64,000 bases of DNA from Ostrinia nubilalis (taxonomy: Eukaryota > Arthropoda > Insecta > Lepidoptera > Crambidae): positions 8,514,001-8,578,000 of the forward strand of contig NC_087109.1 of the NCBI RefSeq assembly GCF_963855985.1. The letters run 5' to 3'. The notes under the pieces were generated by a model. That model made no database searches. It was not told where the DNA came from and saw only the letters and a program-made list of their open reading frames with translations. Below are positions 37,101 through 41,169 of the stretch, one piece after another. Made by a program: the position numbers and the translations under genes. The first letter of the stretch is position 1; every line of letters begins with the position of its first letter.

Positions 37101-40100
37101 AATATCGTCGGCAAACCGAAGGTGAGTGATGTACTCGCCATTAACGATTCTGCCATATGCACAATATCGTCGGCAAACCGAAGGTGAGTGATGTACTCGC
37201 CATTAATGTTTATGCCGAATCCTTTCCATTCCAGGAGTGTTATTATATAACCTGCTAATGACGTTTTAATGAAAATAATAGAAATCAATATTGATTAAAT
37301 AAAGAATTAAAAAAATCGAAATAGCTTCATTTGTTACTCATTAAGACTATCCTAAATTTTCGACTTCGACGGAGTTGTGCTTAAGTGGTGGGGGCCCCCG
37401 AAAGGGGCGTTTTTCGGTTTTACGGTTATATCGCGTAAAGGACTTAAAACAATAAAATCTTTTGTAGGAATTATTTCCGATTTCAAATGTAATTCTACTG
37501 GCCTATTAGGCAGTTCGATTTTTTAAGTTGTTTATTTAATCAATATTGATTTCTATTATTTTCTTTAAAAGTCATTAGCAGGTTAGTAACTACTAACAAT
37601 GTCAGTTACCAACTGGTTGGTTACTTCATTCAATGATTAAACGTCTTGTTTTTGTATATTTTCAAAATAAAAAATATTTAAAAATATCCCTAGTATATTC
37701 CTAGTTATATGAGTATTAATTTACATACTATTCTCGTATTGAAAGCTGTTAATAACTTCATAAAATAACATCAAAGACTTGAAAAATCACCTACCGAAAA
37801 TTCAAAATTTCCAAAGCTTAGTACATGCAAAGCGGCACCCAAAGGCACAAGAATTGTATGTCATCTTGATCGCCGTGTATGGTGCAATAGCTCATGTGAG
37901 TACCAGCCCTTCAGTTCCATTCAGTTTAAAAAAAATCCACTTTAAGTGTTTTTTTCCATACAAAAAAAATTAAAATATTTTTTTTCTCACACATGGAGCT
38001 ACTCATACCCTTCATACTATATTAGTAAAACAAAGGGAGGTATACTTAACACAATGCATATTTTTATTTATTAATTTCTGACATTAAGTTTCTATGGTAT
38101 GGGAGCTTCATTTTCAGACCACCGTGCGGCCGCCCGTCGCACAGTCGCAACAGTAATATAATTACGCGCGAGCGATAAGGATGGGTAGCTTGGGGTCATT
38201 GGACGAAATTTTATGTGCTCGGCGACCGGACTTCAGCACTTTGCTGTCACCAGAGTGACTATAAGTTATGAAAGTCTCAAGACACTCAAGTTGAGTGTTT
38301 CAGCTCAACTCAGCTTTTCTCTGAAGAATGGAAGAACTTGGGAGATATTAGGGAGTGAACATTATTTTCGATTAGGGATGTTATGGATATGTAGTTTCGG
38401 TTATAGATACGGTTACGGATATACCTAGGAATAATATTATTTCAGATATCCGAAAGTTTCGGTTACTACACTTGTATCAGTTCTACAAGTCCAAGTGGCA
38501 CAGCTTTTGCTTACAAAAATAAAAACAAGATAACAACTAAAATCTTACCTGAAAGAAGTTCTGCCAAGGTCTCTCCAGGAACAGTTGCAACGCTTTCCTC
38601 CCGACGACTTCAGCCGGAAACCACCTAGAAGCGGCCGCTTGCCTCACAGACGCGTCATGCCGCGGTAATAGCCAGCGAAGCAATGCTTCTAACATACAGT
38701 ACTGGGTGGGAAGGTGACCGCAGGAAGCCAGGAGAGAAGCTAGTTTGGTGCTAGAAAGATATTGTTAGCTTAGGCAGGTTTATGAACAGACAATGGCACA
38801 TGAAGCTAAAGTCCGGTCACTAAGCAGATAGAATTTCGTCCAATGACCCCAAGCTACCCATCCTTATCACTCGCACGTAATAATATTGCTGTCGCGACTG
38901 TGCGACGGGCGGCCGCAGTGAGTGTGCGAGCGCAACAGCAACATAATTGCAATTACACGCGAGCGATAAGGATGGGTAGCTTGGGGTCATTGGACGAAAT
39001 TCTATCTGCTCGACGACCGGACTTTAATCATTATCATAATGTATTATTTTTATGTGCTAATAAATAAATAATACTCAATACTCAATCATTTATTGCATCC
39101 ATAATGTTACAGTACAGTATACAATCAGTGTAATAAAAATAAAGAAACTAATTTATTAAGTACTAAAAAAGTTTTTAGAAGTTAAAGCAATGATATTTAT
39201 TATTGTTCATAGTTTGCAAAATACAACATGTTTAGACTCAATAAGAAAAACTATAGAAATTATTTTATCATTCATGGATTTTACAAAATTATATTTTTTA
39301 TTTAATGAAACAATCAAAAGTGAATAATACTCACAAATACCCTTCGAAGTGAGTCCTCAATGCGAATCTTATCTCTCTACTAGACTCAGCGCAGCACAAA
39401 TTGAGGGAGTATAAGATCTCACAGCGCTGGGCTGTATCTGGTTCGGAGCTGGTTGCCAGGTCCAGAAGACACTCGGCCGTGCCTTCCACAAGTATATCAG
39501 GCAGGCTCTTGTCTTTTACTCTCATGCTCTGTAAGTACAATCATAAACAGATAAATTTACATAATCAAAGATATGTAAACAAATAAAACATATAGCTATG
39601 TGGTACAGACGACAGCACATTATTGTTGCAAAATCGCTTCTATTACAAAGGACATAAGAGACAAAAAGAGAGAGAAAAAGATTGTCAGGGGGAGTTAAAT
39701 AAGCTGAACTCTACTTACTTTTATGAACTTGAGAAGCGAATTCAAGAATGTCCACCAGTGATGACTGTGCTTTATGAGGTGTTTGCGCATAGCATCGAGC
39801 CAGTACTGCAACAGAGCCACCAGTTCTTTGCCAAGTAAACCCCATGTCTTAGACACTGGTTGTTCCACCATACGTTCAAACAAAATCAACGCCGCACCAT
39901 TTCCCTCGCATTTGTTGAAGTACTACAAAGAAATATTTATTGAATATGAAGTTGTATTGTATGTTAAGTGGTTAAAATAAACAAATAGATCTTAAAACTT
40001 ACTTCAATCTCCAAAGATCTAACTTTTTTGAGCAAGAGCACAGAAGACATGTTAAACTGGATTTTTAGGTTTTTGTGTGAGTTATTGACTATTTCCTGTG

Positions 40101-40155
40101 TAACGGAAATGTAGTCGTTCAAATTGCTCACATGTTTCAGCTTTGCGAGATCCAT
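10148..40155 (-). CDS. SYCP2: SYCP2-like synaptonemal-complex lateral-element protein, 14 exons, 1,897 aa
   Basis: Minus-strand exons in transcript order: 40155-40003, 39922-39719, 39528-39335, 38750-38549, 34262-34164, 33368-33214, 31410-31242, 25780-25670, 19560-19506, 19021-18948, 18510-14640, 14555-14459, 11557-11414, 10313-10148. Every border is AG/GT, every phase agrees, and the 5,694 nt give one open frame ending TGA. An in-frame TGA lies five codons upstream of the ATG. The order of parts (helical armadillo-like N-terminus, compact second domain with a TWLDLNSRYDSAS strand, very long disordered K/E/S/T-rich middle, terminal coiled coil) is that of vertebrate SYCP2, which coats meiotic chromosome axes and binds SYCP3 and HORMA proteins. 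Alignable landmarks are YCMLEALLRW, RWFPAEVV, DARDFLNAFN and ALRDIFGHKY. Vertebrate SYCP2 has about 1,530 residues, so this one is longer, mostly in the disordered part. Another axis or chromatin protein with the same layout is the main alternative. Confidence 0.8.
10367..10562. mobile_element. MITE family X (copy 1)
   Basis: Inverted repeat with CAATCCTAATCAAAATCCGTC on the left and GACGGATTT..GATTGG type words on the right (GACAGTTAATGGACGGATTT). It matches 22906-23120 inside the pogo element in sequence and layout. Confidence 0.75.
10840..10950. mobile_element. Short palindromic MITE
   Basis: CTTATTACAAAAAAGTTA on the left and TAACTTTTTGTAATAAG on the right, with an inner inverted pair AACTCTGGTTTAAA/TTTAAACCAGAGTT. 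About 110 bp, non-coding. Confidence 0.75.
11203..11401 (+). mobile_element. Dispersed ACTAGC repeat (related to family I, copy 2)
   Basis: Starts ACTAGCTGACCCGGCGAACT, includes CTATGTCCTTCTCCTGGCTC and AAATCGGTTCAGCCGTTCTT, and ends in TTTTTATATTATATAG directly before exon 13. A diverged subfamily. Confidence 0.6.
11758..13703 (+). mobile_element. PIF/Harbinger transposon, 1.95 kb
   Basis: Terminal inverted repeat CGGCCGAATACTGAAAC at 11758 and GTTTCAGTATTCGGCCG ending 13703, flanked on both sides by TTA (11755-11757 and 13704-13706), the 3-bp target duplication of PIF/Harbinger. Further inverted words (AGCAGCTC, CGCCATTTAA types) lie inside each end. The interior carries a decayed transposase piece. 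It sits in the intron between exons 12 and 13 of the SYCP2-like gene. Confidence 0.9.
12236..12448 (+). pseudogene. Harbinger transposase fragment (HARBI1-like)
   Basis: About 70 residues are readable, including LLFYATGRYERVLGDIFHIE and QPTVHRIVHKVT, the conserved helix-turn-helix stretch just before the DDE domain in HARBI1-like nucleases. No DDE catalytic domain can be followed downstream, so the copy is non-autonomous. Confidence 0.75.
13707..13895. mobile_element. MITE family B (copy 1), abutting the Harbinger element
   Basis: GGCCCAGAACAGACGGTGAA and TTCACCGTCTGTTCTGGGCC are perfect inverted ends, with TTA on the left and TAA on the right. TWA flanks suggest a PIF/Harbinger MITE. The left TTA is the same trinucleotide that forms the right target duplication of the preceding element. 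A second copy is nested at 46834. Confidence 0.85.
14036..14184. mobile_element. MITE family D (copy 2)
   Basis: CCTAGGCGCAGACCATCGAT and TTGGCCGATAGTTGG on the left; AAAATCGGTGGTCTGCTCCT on the right. Confidence 0.8.
14187..14367. mobile_element. Near-perfect 180-bp palindrome
   Basis: AGGGCTATATTTCACCGGGA continues through CCATGGCGGCGCAACCAGTC and GCCGGCTACCAACAAAATGT; the complement returns from 14300 to 14367. A small loop of about 35 bp. Probably a young MITE adjoining family D. Confidence 0.8.
14640..18510 (-). other. SYCP2-like gene: giant exon 11, disordered region
   Basis: A single 3,871-bp exon encodes residues 473-1762, 68% of the protein. It begins LYEKLASLPQYKFDKEAV and ends VNEWFRRNAPVSKG. 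Composition is extreme: Lys, Glu, Ser, Asp, Asn and Thr dominate, with many basic clusters usable as nuclear signals (KKKRTVRRKK, KKTTRKNKR, TRKRKSKSP) and many SP/TP sites suited to cyclin-dependent or similar kinases. No folded domain is apparent. The long exon with an intact frame shows purifying constraint on coding even though the sequence is low-complexity. Minus-strand complement ORFs seen in this interval are shadows. Confidence 0.8.
19245..19467 (+). mobile_element. Dispersed ACTAGC...ATTAGT repeat (family I, copy 3)
   Basis: ACTAGCTTTCCGCCTGCGGC at the start, CAGAATCGGTTCAGTGGTTT near the end, then TTTCGCATTTATAATATTAG. It lies in the intron between exons 9 and 10. Confidence 0.65.
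20508..22891 (+). pseudogene. Pogo/Tigger transposase with a single frameshift
   Basis: Cuts and reinserts the surrounding element. The first 103 residues (MVRHYKRKTDKASYSKEKLQ...) hold a Psq-type helix-turn-helix: AVRNGELSGYKAAQIYNIPR, TIMDHVNKK. The frame then slips at about 20797-20815 and continues for about 690 residues from GHYVTLNGIPTPFKNGKPG. The DDE domain is intact: WNLDETSF (first D), LLIYDGHSTHVGLNII (second D), HVLQPLDVAVMKSFK (third D). A long Ser/Lys-rich linker follows, then a C-terminal module (GDHVLVRYDTKTKWTYYVG...) that resembles a small Tudor/SH3-like barrel seen on many insect Tigger proteins. Only one lesion is visible, so this copy decayed recently. Confidence 0.9.
22906..23120. 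mobile_element. MITE family X (copy 2), nested in the pogo element
   Basis: CAATCCGAATCAAAAATCGT, CCGTCAACTGTCAAATT on the left; AATTTGACAGTTGGCGGACG and ATTGGGATTG on the right. It starts 15 bp after the transposase stop and is the same family as 10367-10562. Confidence 0.75.
23169..23225. repeat. Strong hairpin
   Basis: AAAGACACAAAAAAAAAGTT then GAACATTTATATGTTC then AACTTTTCTTTTTGTGTCTTT. Possibly the end of another small insertion. Confidence 0.6.
23239..23378. mobile_element. Palindromic MITE nested in the pogo element
   Basis: GGGCCGACTTTTCAATCGTC / GACGATTGAAAAACCAGCCC ends, with AACTTTTAACTGAAGAATAA repeated inverted inside. About 140 bp, non-coding. Confidence 0.75.
23435..24625 (+). 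repeat. 148-bp tandem array with alternating A/B units inside the pogo element
   Basis: The landmark CTCGGGGGTGATAATAAATG occurs eight times at steps of 147-149 bp (about 23511, 23660, 23808, 23956, 24103, 24251, 24399, 24546). Units alternate: one type has ATTATAATAAATTTG or ATTATAATATATTG and CAATTAAAAGTAATTAATTG; the other has ATTATTATAATAAAG and CAAAAAAGTAATTAATTG. The true repeat is therefore a dimer of about 296 bp. AT-rich, no coding frame. Confidence 0.92.
25497..25648 (-). mobile_element. tRNA-derived SINE (minus strand)
   Basis: Reads on the minus strand GGCCGTTTGGTGTAGTGGTT (A box region), then CCCGGGTTCGATTCCCGGCC (B box), a short body and an A-rich tail (TTTTTTTTTG on the plus strand at about 25496). 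The tRNA part is well preserved, but the body and tail mark a SINE, not a tRNA gene. It lies just downstream of exon 8. Confidence 0.8.
25893..26577 (+). mobile_element. Family I repeat (copy 4) split by a Helitron
   Basis: ACTAGCTTCTGCCCGCGGCT up to TACGTTATTCTGGGTTA, then a foreign 490 bp, then TAAACAATAATACTGTAAAG to TTTATAAATATTAGTAAG. Comparison with the unbroken copy at 7299-7501 gives the exact insertion point. Confidence 0.85.
25978..26467 (+). mobile_element. Non-autonomous Helitron (Lep1-like), copy 1
   Basis: Begins TCTATACATATAATAAATCT and ends GAAGTCGCGGGCGGCCCCGCTAG, inserted between A and T with no target duplication, the rule for Helitrons (5' TC, 3' CTRR). It includes a TCTG microsatellite (26103-26121) and shares TTTTAACGAAACTTGGTACA with the copy at 49634. 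Confidence 0.9.
26580..27011. other. Intron sequence, nothing recognised
   Basis: AT-rich. A weak second family I-like start (GTCCGCGGCTTCGCTTTAGT, about 26585) is present but has no recognisable end. Confidence 0.4.
27012..27294. mobile_element. MITE with GGGCCCCGATTACGC ends
   Basis: AGGGCCCCGATTACGCTGAA at the left is answered by TTTGCGTAATCGGGGCAT at the right. A right-end half copy (GCGCAATCGGGGCCCT) lies at about 31690-31811. A hAT MITE starts immediately beyond it. Confidence 0.7.
27303..27537. mobile_element. hAT MITE (copy 1), 8-bp target duplication GTATAGAT
   Basis: CAGTCTTTAACAAAGTGGGC at the left, AAGTTTGGGAACCACTG at the right; GTATAGAT at 27295-27302 and 27538-27545. The perfect 8-bp duplication and CA..TG ends identify hAT. 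Confidence 0.92.
27546..28814. other. Intron sequence, nothing recognised
   Basis: AT-rich, no ORF or repeat boundary I can support. AATCACACC occurs twice in tandem near 27761-27778. Confidence 0.4.
28815..29025. repeat. Cluster of GTTTGACTAGTCAAAC-type palindromes, part 1
   Basis: Variants of AGGTTTGACTAGTCAAACCT recur at irregular spacing; a perfect GTTTGACTAGTCAAAC is at 28989-29004, with TAGTCAAACCTAGGAG, CTAGGTTTGACTAGTCAAT and GGCCTTTGACTAAATA nearby. Part 2 is at 29690. Confidence 0.7.
29186..29665 (-). mobile_element. Dispersed repeat beginning AAACCGGCCAAGTGCG (copy 1)
   Basis: On the minus strand it reads AAAACCGGCCAAGTGCGAGT then AAGGGTTCCGTGAG, and ends near AGAACCCTAAAAA. It separates the two GTTTGACTAG clusters. 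Inside is a hairpin TAGCGACAACCTTTAGCG at about 29234-29281. Related copies: 40628 and 56852. Confidence 0.6.
29690..29905. repeat. Cluster of GTTTGACTAGTCAAAC-type palindromes, part 2
   Basis: Words such as TAGGATTGACTAGGCAAAGC, CTTCTAGGTTTGACTTAGTC and GGTCAAACCTAGGATAGACC continue the pattern of 28815-29025. The two parts look like one repeat split by the element between them. Confidence 0.65.
30404..30533. mobile_element. MITE family A (copy 3)
   Basis: CAGTCAAATAAATCGTGACACC at left; GAGTGTCACGAATTATTTAA and GCTGACTG at right. Confidence 0.8.
30617..30821. mobile_element. Palindromic MITE, family C (copy 3)
   Basis: TAAAGTCTGGTCACGGAGCA to GTGCTCAGGGACCGGACC with the CTCGCGCGTAATTATATTGC core in both arms. 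Part of the right arm has lost the GGGGTCATTGG word. Confidence 0.85.
30822..31241. other. Intron sequence, nothing recognised
   Basis: AT-rich sequence ending at the donor of exon 7. No repeat boundary seen. Confidence 0.4.
31690..31811. mobile_element. Half copy of the GGGCCCCGATTACGC MITE
   Basis: CATCAGCTGGAATGAGAATG, GGAGCGTGACTGGAG and GCGCAATCGGGGCCCT match the right half of 27012-27294. Confidence 0.55.
31990..32117 (-). pseudogene. Partial duplicate of SYCP2-like exon 6
   Basis: Minus strand reads LNSRYDSASVVLDPRLVDAL and on to HARDVTTLQLT, nearly identical in DNA to exon 6 (33214-33368); two base differences are evident in about 125 bp. It lacks the TWLD start and the AGAG acceptor of exon 6, and its donor position is GTCAGG instead of GTGAGA. 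The match ends close to the exon boundary on one side and inside the exon on the other. Read as a broken exon copy; it could also serve as a weak alternative exon. Confidence 0.8.
32130..32544 (+). other. Possible 5' leader of an unknown transcription unit
   Basis: Contains CTATTGGCTCTG (inverted CCAAT) and an ATGAG-GTAAGT donor-like site at about 32365-32372, then an acceptor-like TTTTCAG at 32536-32542. The splice would not keep a frame from that ATG, so at best this is a non-coding leader. Confidence 0.25.
32545..32772 (+). CDS. Orphan exon-like ORF, 75 codons, unknown
   Basis: After the acceptor-like TTTTCAG, one frame stays open for 75 residues to a TAG: RNEYCFEDRICECYNIKFQP, then TVFKGNLLVLAGQVRDVEEL and SSIIHALIIRQTSVHNN. 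Residue use looks protein-like (Cys triplet, hydrophobic alternation) and is unlike the translated repeats around it. It lies antisense inside an intron of the SYCP2-like gene. I do not recognise the family. It may be the last exon of a small nested gene or of a degraded element, or chance. Confidence 0.3.
   Translation, partial: RNEYCFEDRICECYNIKFQPQTVFKGNLLVLAGQVRDVEELRTKQGQSSIIHALIIRQTSVHNNYCDSFLYYHVV
32899..33112. mobile_element. Palindromic MITE, family C (copy 4)
   Basis: TAAAGCCTGGTCCGTGAGCA to TGCTCACGGACCAGGCTTTA, a perfect terminal inverted repeat; the best preserved copy. Confidence 0.9.
33470..33878. mobile_element. GC-rich Harbinger-like MITE
   Basis: AGGCTTCGGCAGACCAAACG at left and CGTTTGGTCTGTGGAAGCCT at right, flanked by TTA on both sides (33467-33469 and 33879-33881). 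The interior has repeated GCGGGCCCGCG words and is far more GC-rich than its surroundings. Long ORFs in it are by-products of base composition. Confidence 0.85.
34469..34715. mobile_element. hAT MITE (copy 2), 8-bp target duplication GACTAGAG
   Basis: Same family as 27303-27537. GACTAGAG is repeated exactly at 34461-34468 and 34716-34723. Confidence 0.92.
34894..35014 (-). pseudogene. Partial duplicate of SYCP2-like exon 4
   Basis: About 90% identical to part of exon 4 (38549-38750). Minus strand reads LPQHDASVRQAAAVRWFP, then a one-base deletion breaks the frame where exon 4 continues AEVVGRKALQL. Neither splice site is present. Its far end is cut off by the palindromic repeat at 35013. Confidence 0.8.
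35013..35420. mobile_element. Palindromic repeat K
   Basis: TACGGGACTATTCCCACCTC at left and GAGGTGGGAATAGTCCCGTA at right; CATTGGACCCGCAACGAAAT lies inverted in both arms. A half copy is at 58636-58816 and a fragment at 2301. Confidence 0.85.
35441..35613 (-). mobile_element. RTE-type LINE 3' end (minus strand)
   Basis: CATCATCATCATCATCATTT then CAACCACAGGACGTCCACT and the GCGGCCTGCATCCAGCGTCT stretch: on the minus strand, a LINE 3' end with an (ATG)n tail, as at 36369 and 51638. Confidence 0.75.
35614..35802. other. Intron sequence, nothing recognised
   Basis: Moderate GC, no ORF or inverted repeat found. Confidence 0.35.
35803..35829. mobile_element. MITE family C (copy 6), left remnant
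   Basis: TAAAGTCCGCTCTCACTCAC followed by TGCGGCC. The rest of the MITE resumes at 38127, on the other side of a fold-back element. Confidence 0.7.
35830..38126. mobile_element. Fold-back element, 2.3 kb, inserted in a MITE C
   Basis: Left arm 35830-36368 begins CACAGTGGTCTGAAAATGAA; right arm 37531-38126 ends TTCATTTTCAGACCACCGTG. The arms are long, near-perfect inverted copies; the left one resumes at about 37252-37306 after an RTE insertion. GCGGCC of the host MITE is present on both sides. Mirror ORFs in the two arms (36-, 37.8-kb region) are not genes. Confidence 0.9.
36369..37251 (-). pseudogene. RTE-type LINE reverse transcriptase fragment in the fold-back arm
   Basis: Minus strand, read from 37251 downward: the RT catalytic box HLRFADDIV, NTDKTKLT, VDKYVYLGETI, then SLRNRIRNEEIRKR, KLKWQWAGHIVRR and GRPPTRWTDDIVKVAG to the C-terminus and a short ATGATG 3' tail. 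Several frameshifts and a 61-bp tandem duplication over the catalytic box (37076-37207) break it. 5' truncated; interrupts the left arm of the fold-back element. Confidence 0.88.
38127..38235. mobile_element. MITE family C (copy 6), right half
   Basis: CGGCCGCCCGTCGCACAGTC through GGTAGCTTGGGGTCATTGG to GGCGACCGGACTTCA; the other half is at 35803. Confidence 0.8.
38807..39026. mobile_element. Palindromic MITE, family C (copy 5)
   Basis: TAAAGTCCGGTCACTAAGCA to TCGACGACCGGACTTTA. It sits only about 60 bp upstream of the exon 4 acceptor on the transcript strand. Confidence 0.88.
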
Positions 40156-41169
40156 TTCTGGAAATTTTCACCGTGAAAAAATCTTTACGATCACCCGGAT
40201 TCACCCGCGAAAATTTATAAATTGCCGTGCGTGATATTGCCATATTTAAAAAAAAGTTTTAACCCTCTTTTGTCTATGGTCCCAAAAGAGATGAGTTGAC
40301 TTAACCCCTAATCAAATAGTTGAAGAAAAAGAAATCCATCATTGAACAAAATGTGAACTTAGCTAAATACGTAACCTAAATTGTGTAGATATTCCATTTT
40401 CCAATGAATAACAAAAATAATTTCAAACTTCTAACCAAATAAGAAGTAGAAAAAACTGTCATAATTATGTAATTCAATTAAATATAGCCTGCATGGCTAA
40501 TCTTCTTACAAGAGGCAAGAGCTTCATCTAAAGCCAGGAAAAAATCTTATGTCATCTGCTGTCGTTACTTTATGAAAAATAATATTAATAAATCTCTGTA
40601 ATGCACACCACAACAAGAATAAGAACTAAACCGACCAAGTGCGTGTCATGCCACGCGCAGTGTAGGGTTCCGTAGTTTTCCTTCGTTACCACAATATACT
40701 TTAGAAGTAAGGAATTACTTCATCTAAAGACACTTTTAATATTTTCTTCTAAGAATTTTTTATTAGGTATGAAATTGTATACCTAATGCAAGAGTAAAAC
40801 GACTATTACTCTTAAACTAACTGATCTATCTTAACCGCTAAAGTTTTCGTTGAAAGTTCATAAAAGTACTAATATAATCACGAATTTTTACAGATTTTTC
40901 AAGCCAACAGTTTAGTTTTTAGAGGGAGGGGGGGAGACGGACATAATGAAACTTTAAAGGTTCCTTGTCAGGACTACAGAACCCTACAAAAGAAACACAC
41001 GGGCCGGGACAAGTAGGTACTTACAACCTAAGATGTTTTTATTTATGAAAATCAAAAAGTAGAAGAATTTTATTATTTAATAATTTTAAGAGTTCGACTA
41101 TGATTATGACTAACATATTAGAAAAAAAAAGATTTTTGTACTTTTCTTGCGCGTTATATCTATCTAGGT
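40156..41169. other. Upstream region of the SYCP2-like gene
   Basis: Candidate 5' UTR and promoter for the minus-strand gene just above 40155, then a dispersed repeat at 40628-40990. No clear TATA box on the minus strand. Confidence 0.4.
40628..40990 (+). mobile_element. Dispersed repeat AAACCGACCAAGTGCG (copy 2)
   Basis: AAACCGACCAAGTGCGTGTC, AGGGTTCCGTAG near the start and ACTACAGAACCCTACAAAAG at the end match the family at 29186. Confidence 0.6.

Larger units (their letters stand above)
33214..40155 (-). other. SYCP2-like gene: exons 1-6, armadillo-like domain and start of second domain
   Basis: Residues 1-335. Exons 1-4 (residues 1-251) are Leu-rich amphipathic helices: LKHVSNLNDYISVTQEIV, then LLGKELVALLQYWLDAMRKH, then FLNSLLKFIK, then GTAECLLDLA, FTKLASLLASCGHLP and YCMLEALLRW. 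This is an armadillo/HEAT-like pattern matching the SYCP2 N-terminus in order and length. Exon 5 (DARDFLNAFNATGSLVTSFL) and exon 6 (KRETWLDLNSRYDSASVVLD) correspond to the hinge and the start of the SYCP2 Spt16-like domain, where the vertebrate protein has a similar WxDxNxxxxS strand. Exon 4 uses a CTAG acceptor at 38751. Exon 6 uses the second AG of an AGAG acceptor to stay in frame. The introns carry copies of MITE C, a fold-back element, a hAT MITE and degraded exon copies. Confidence 0.75.
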
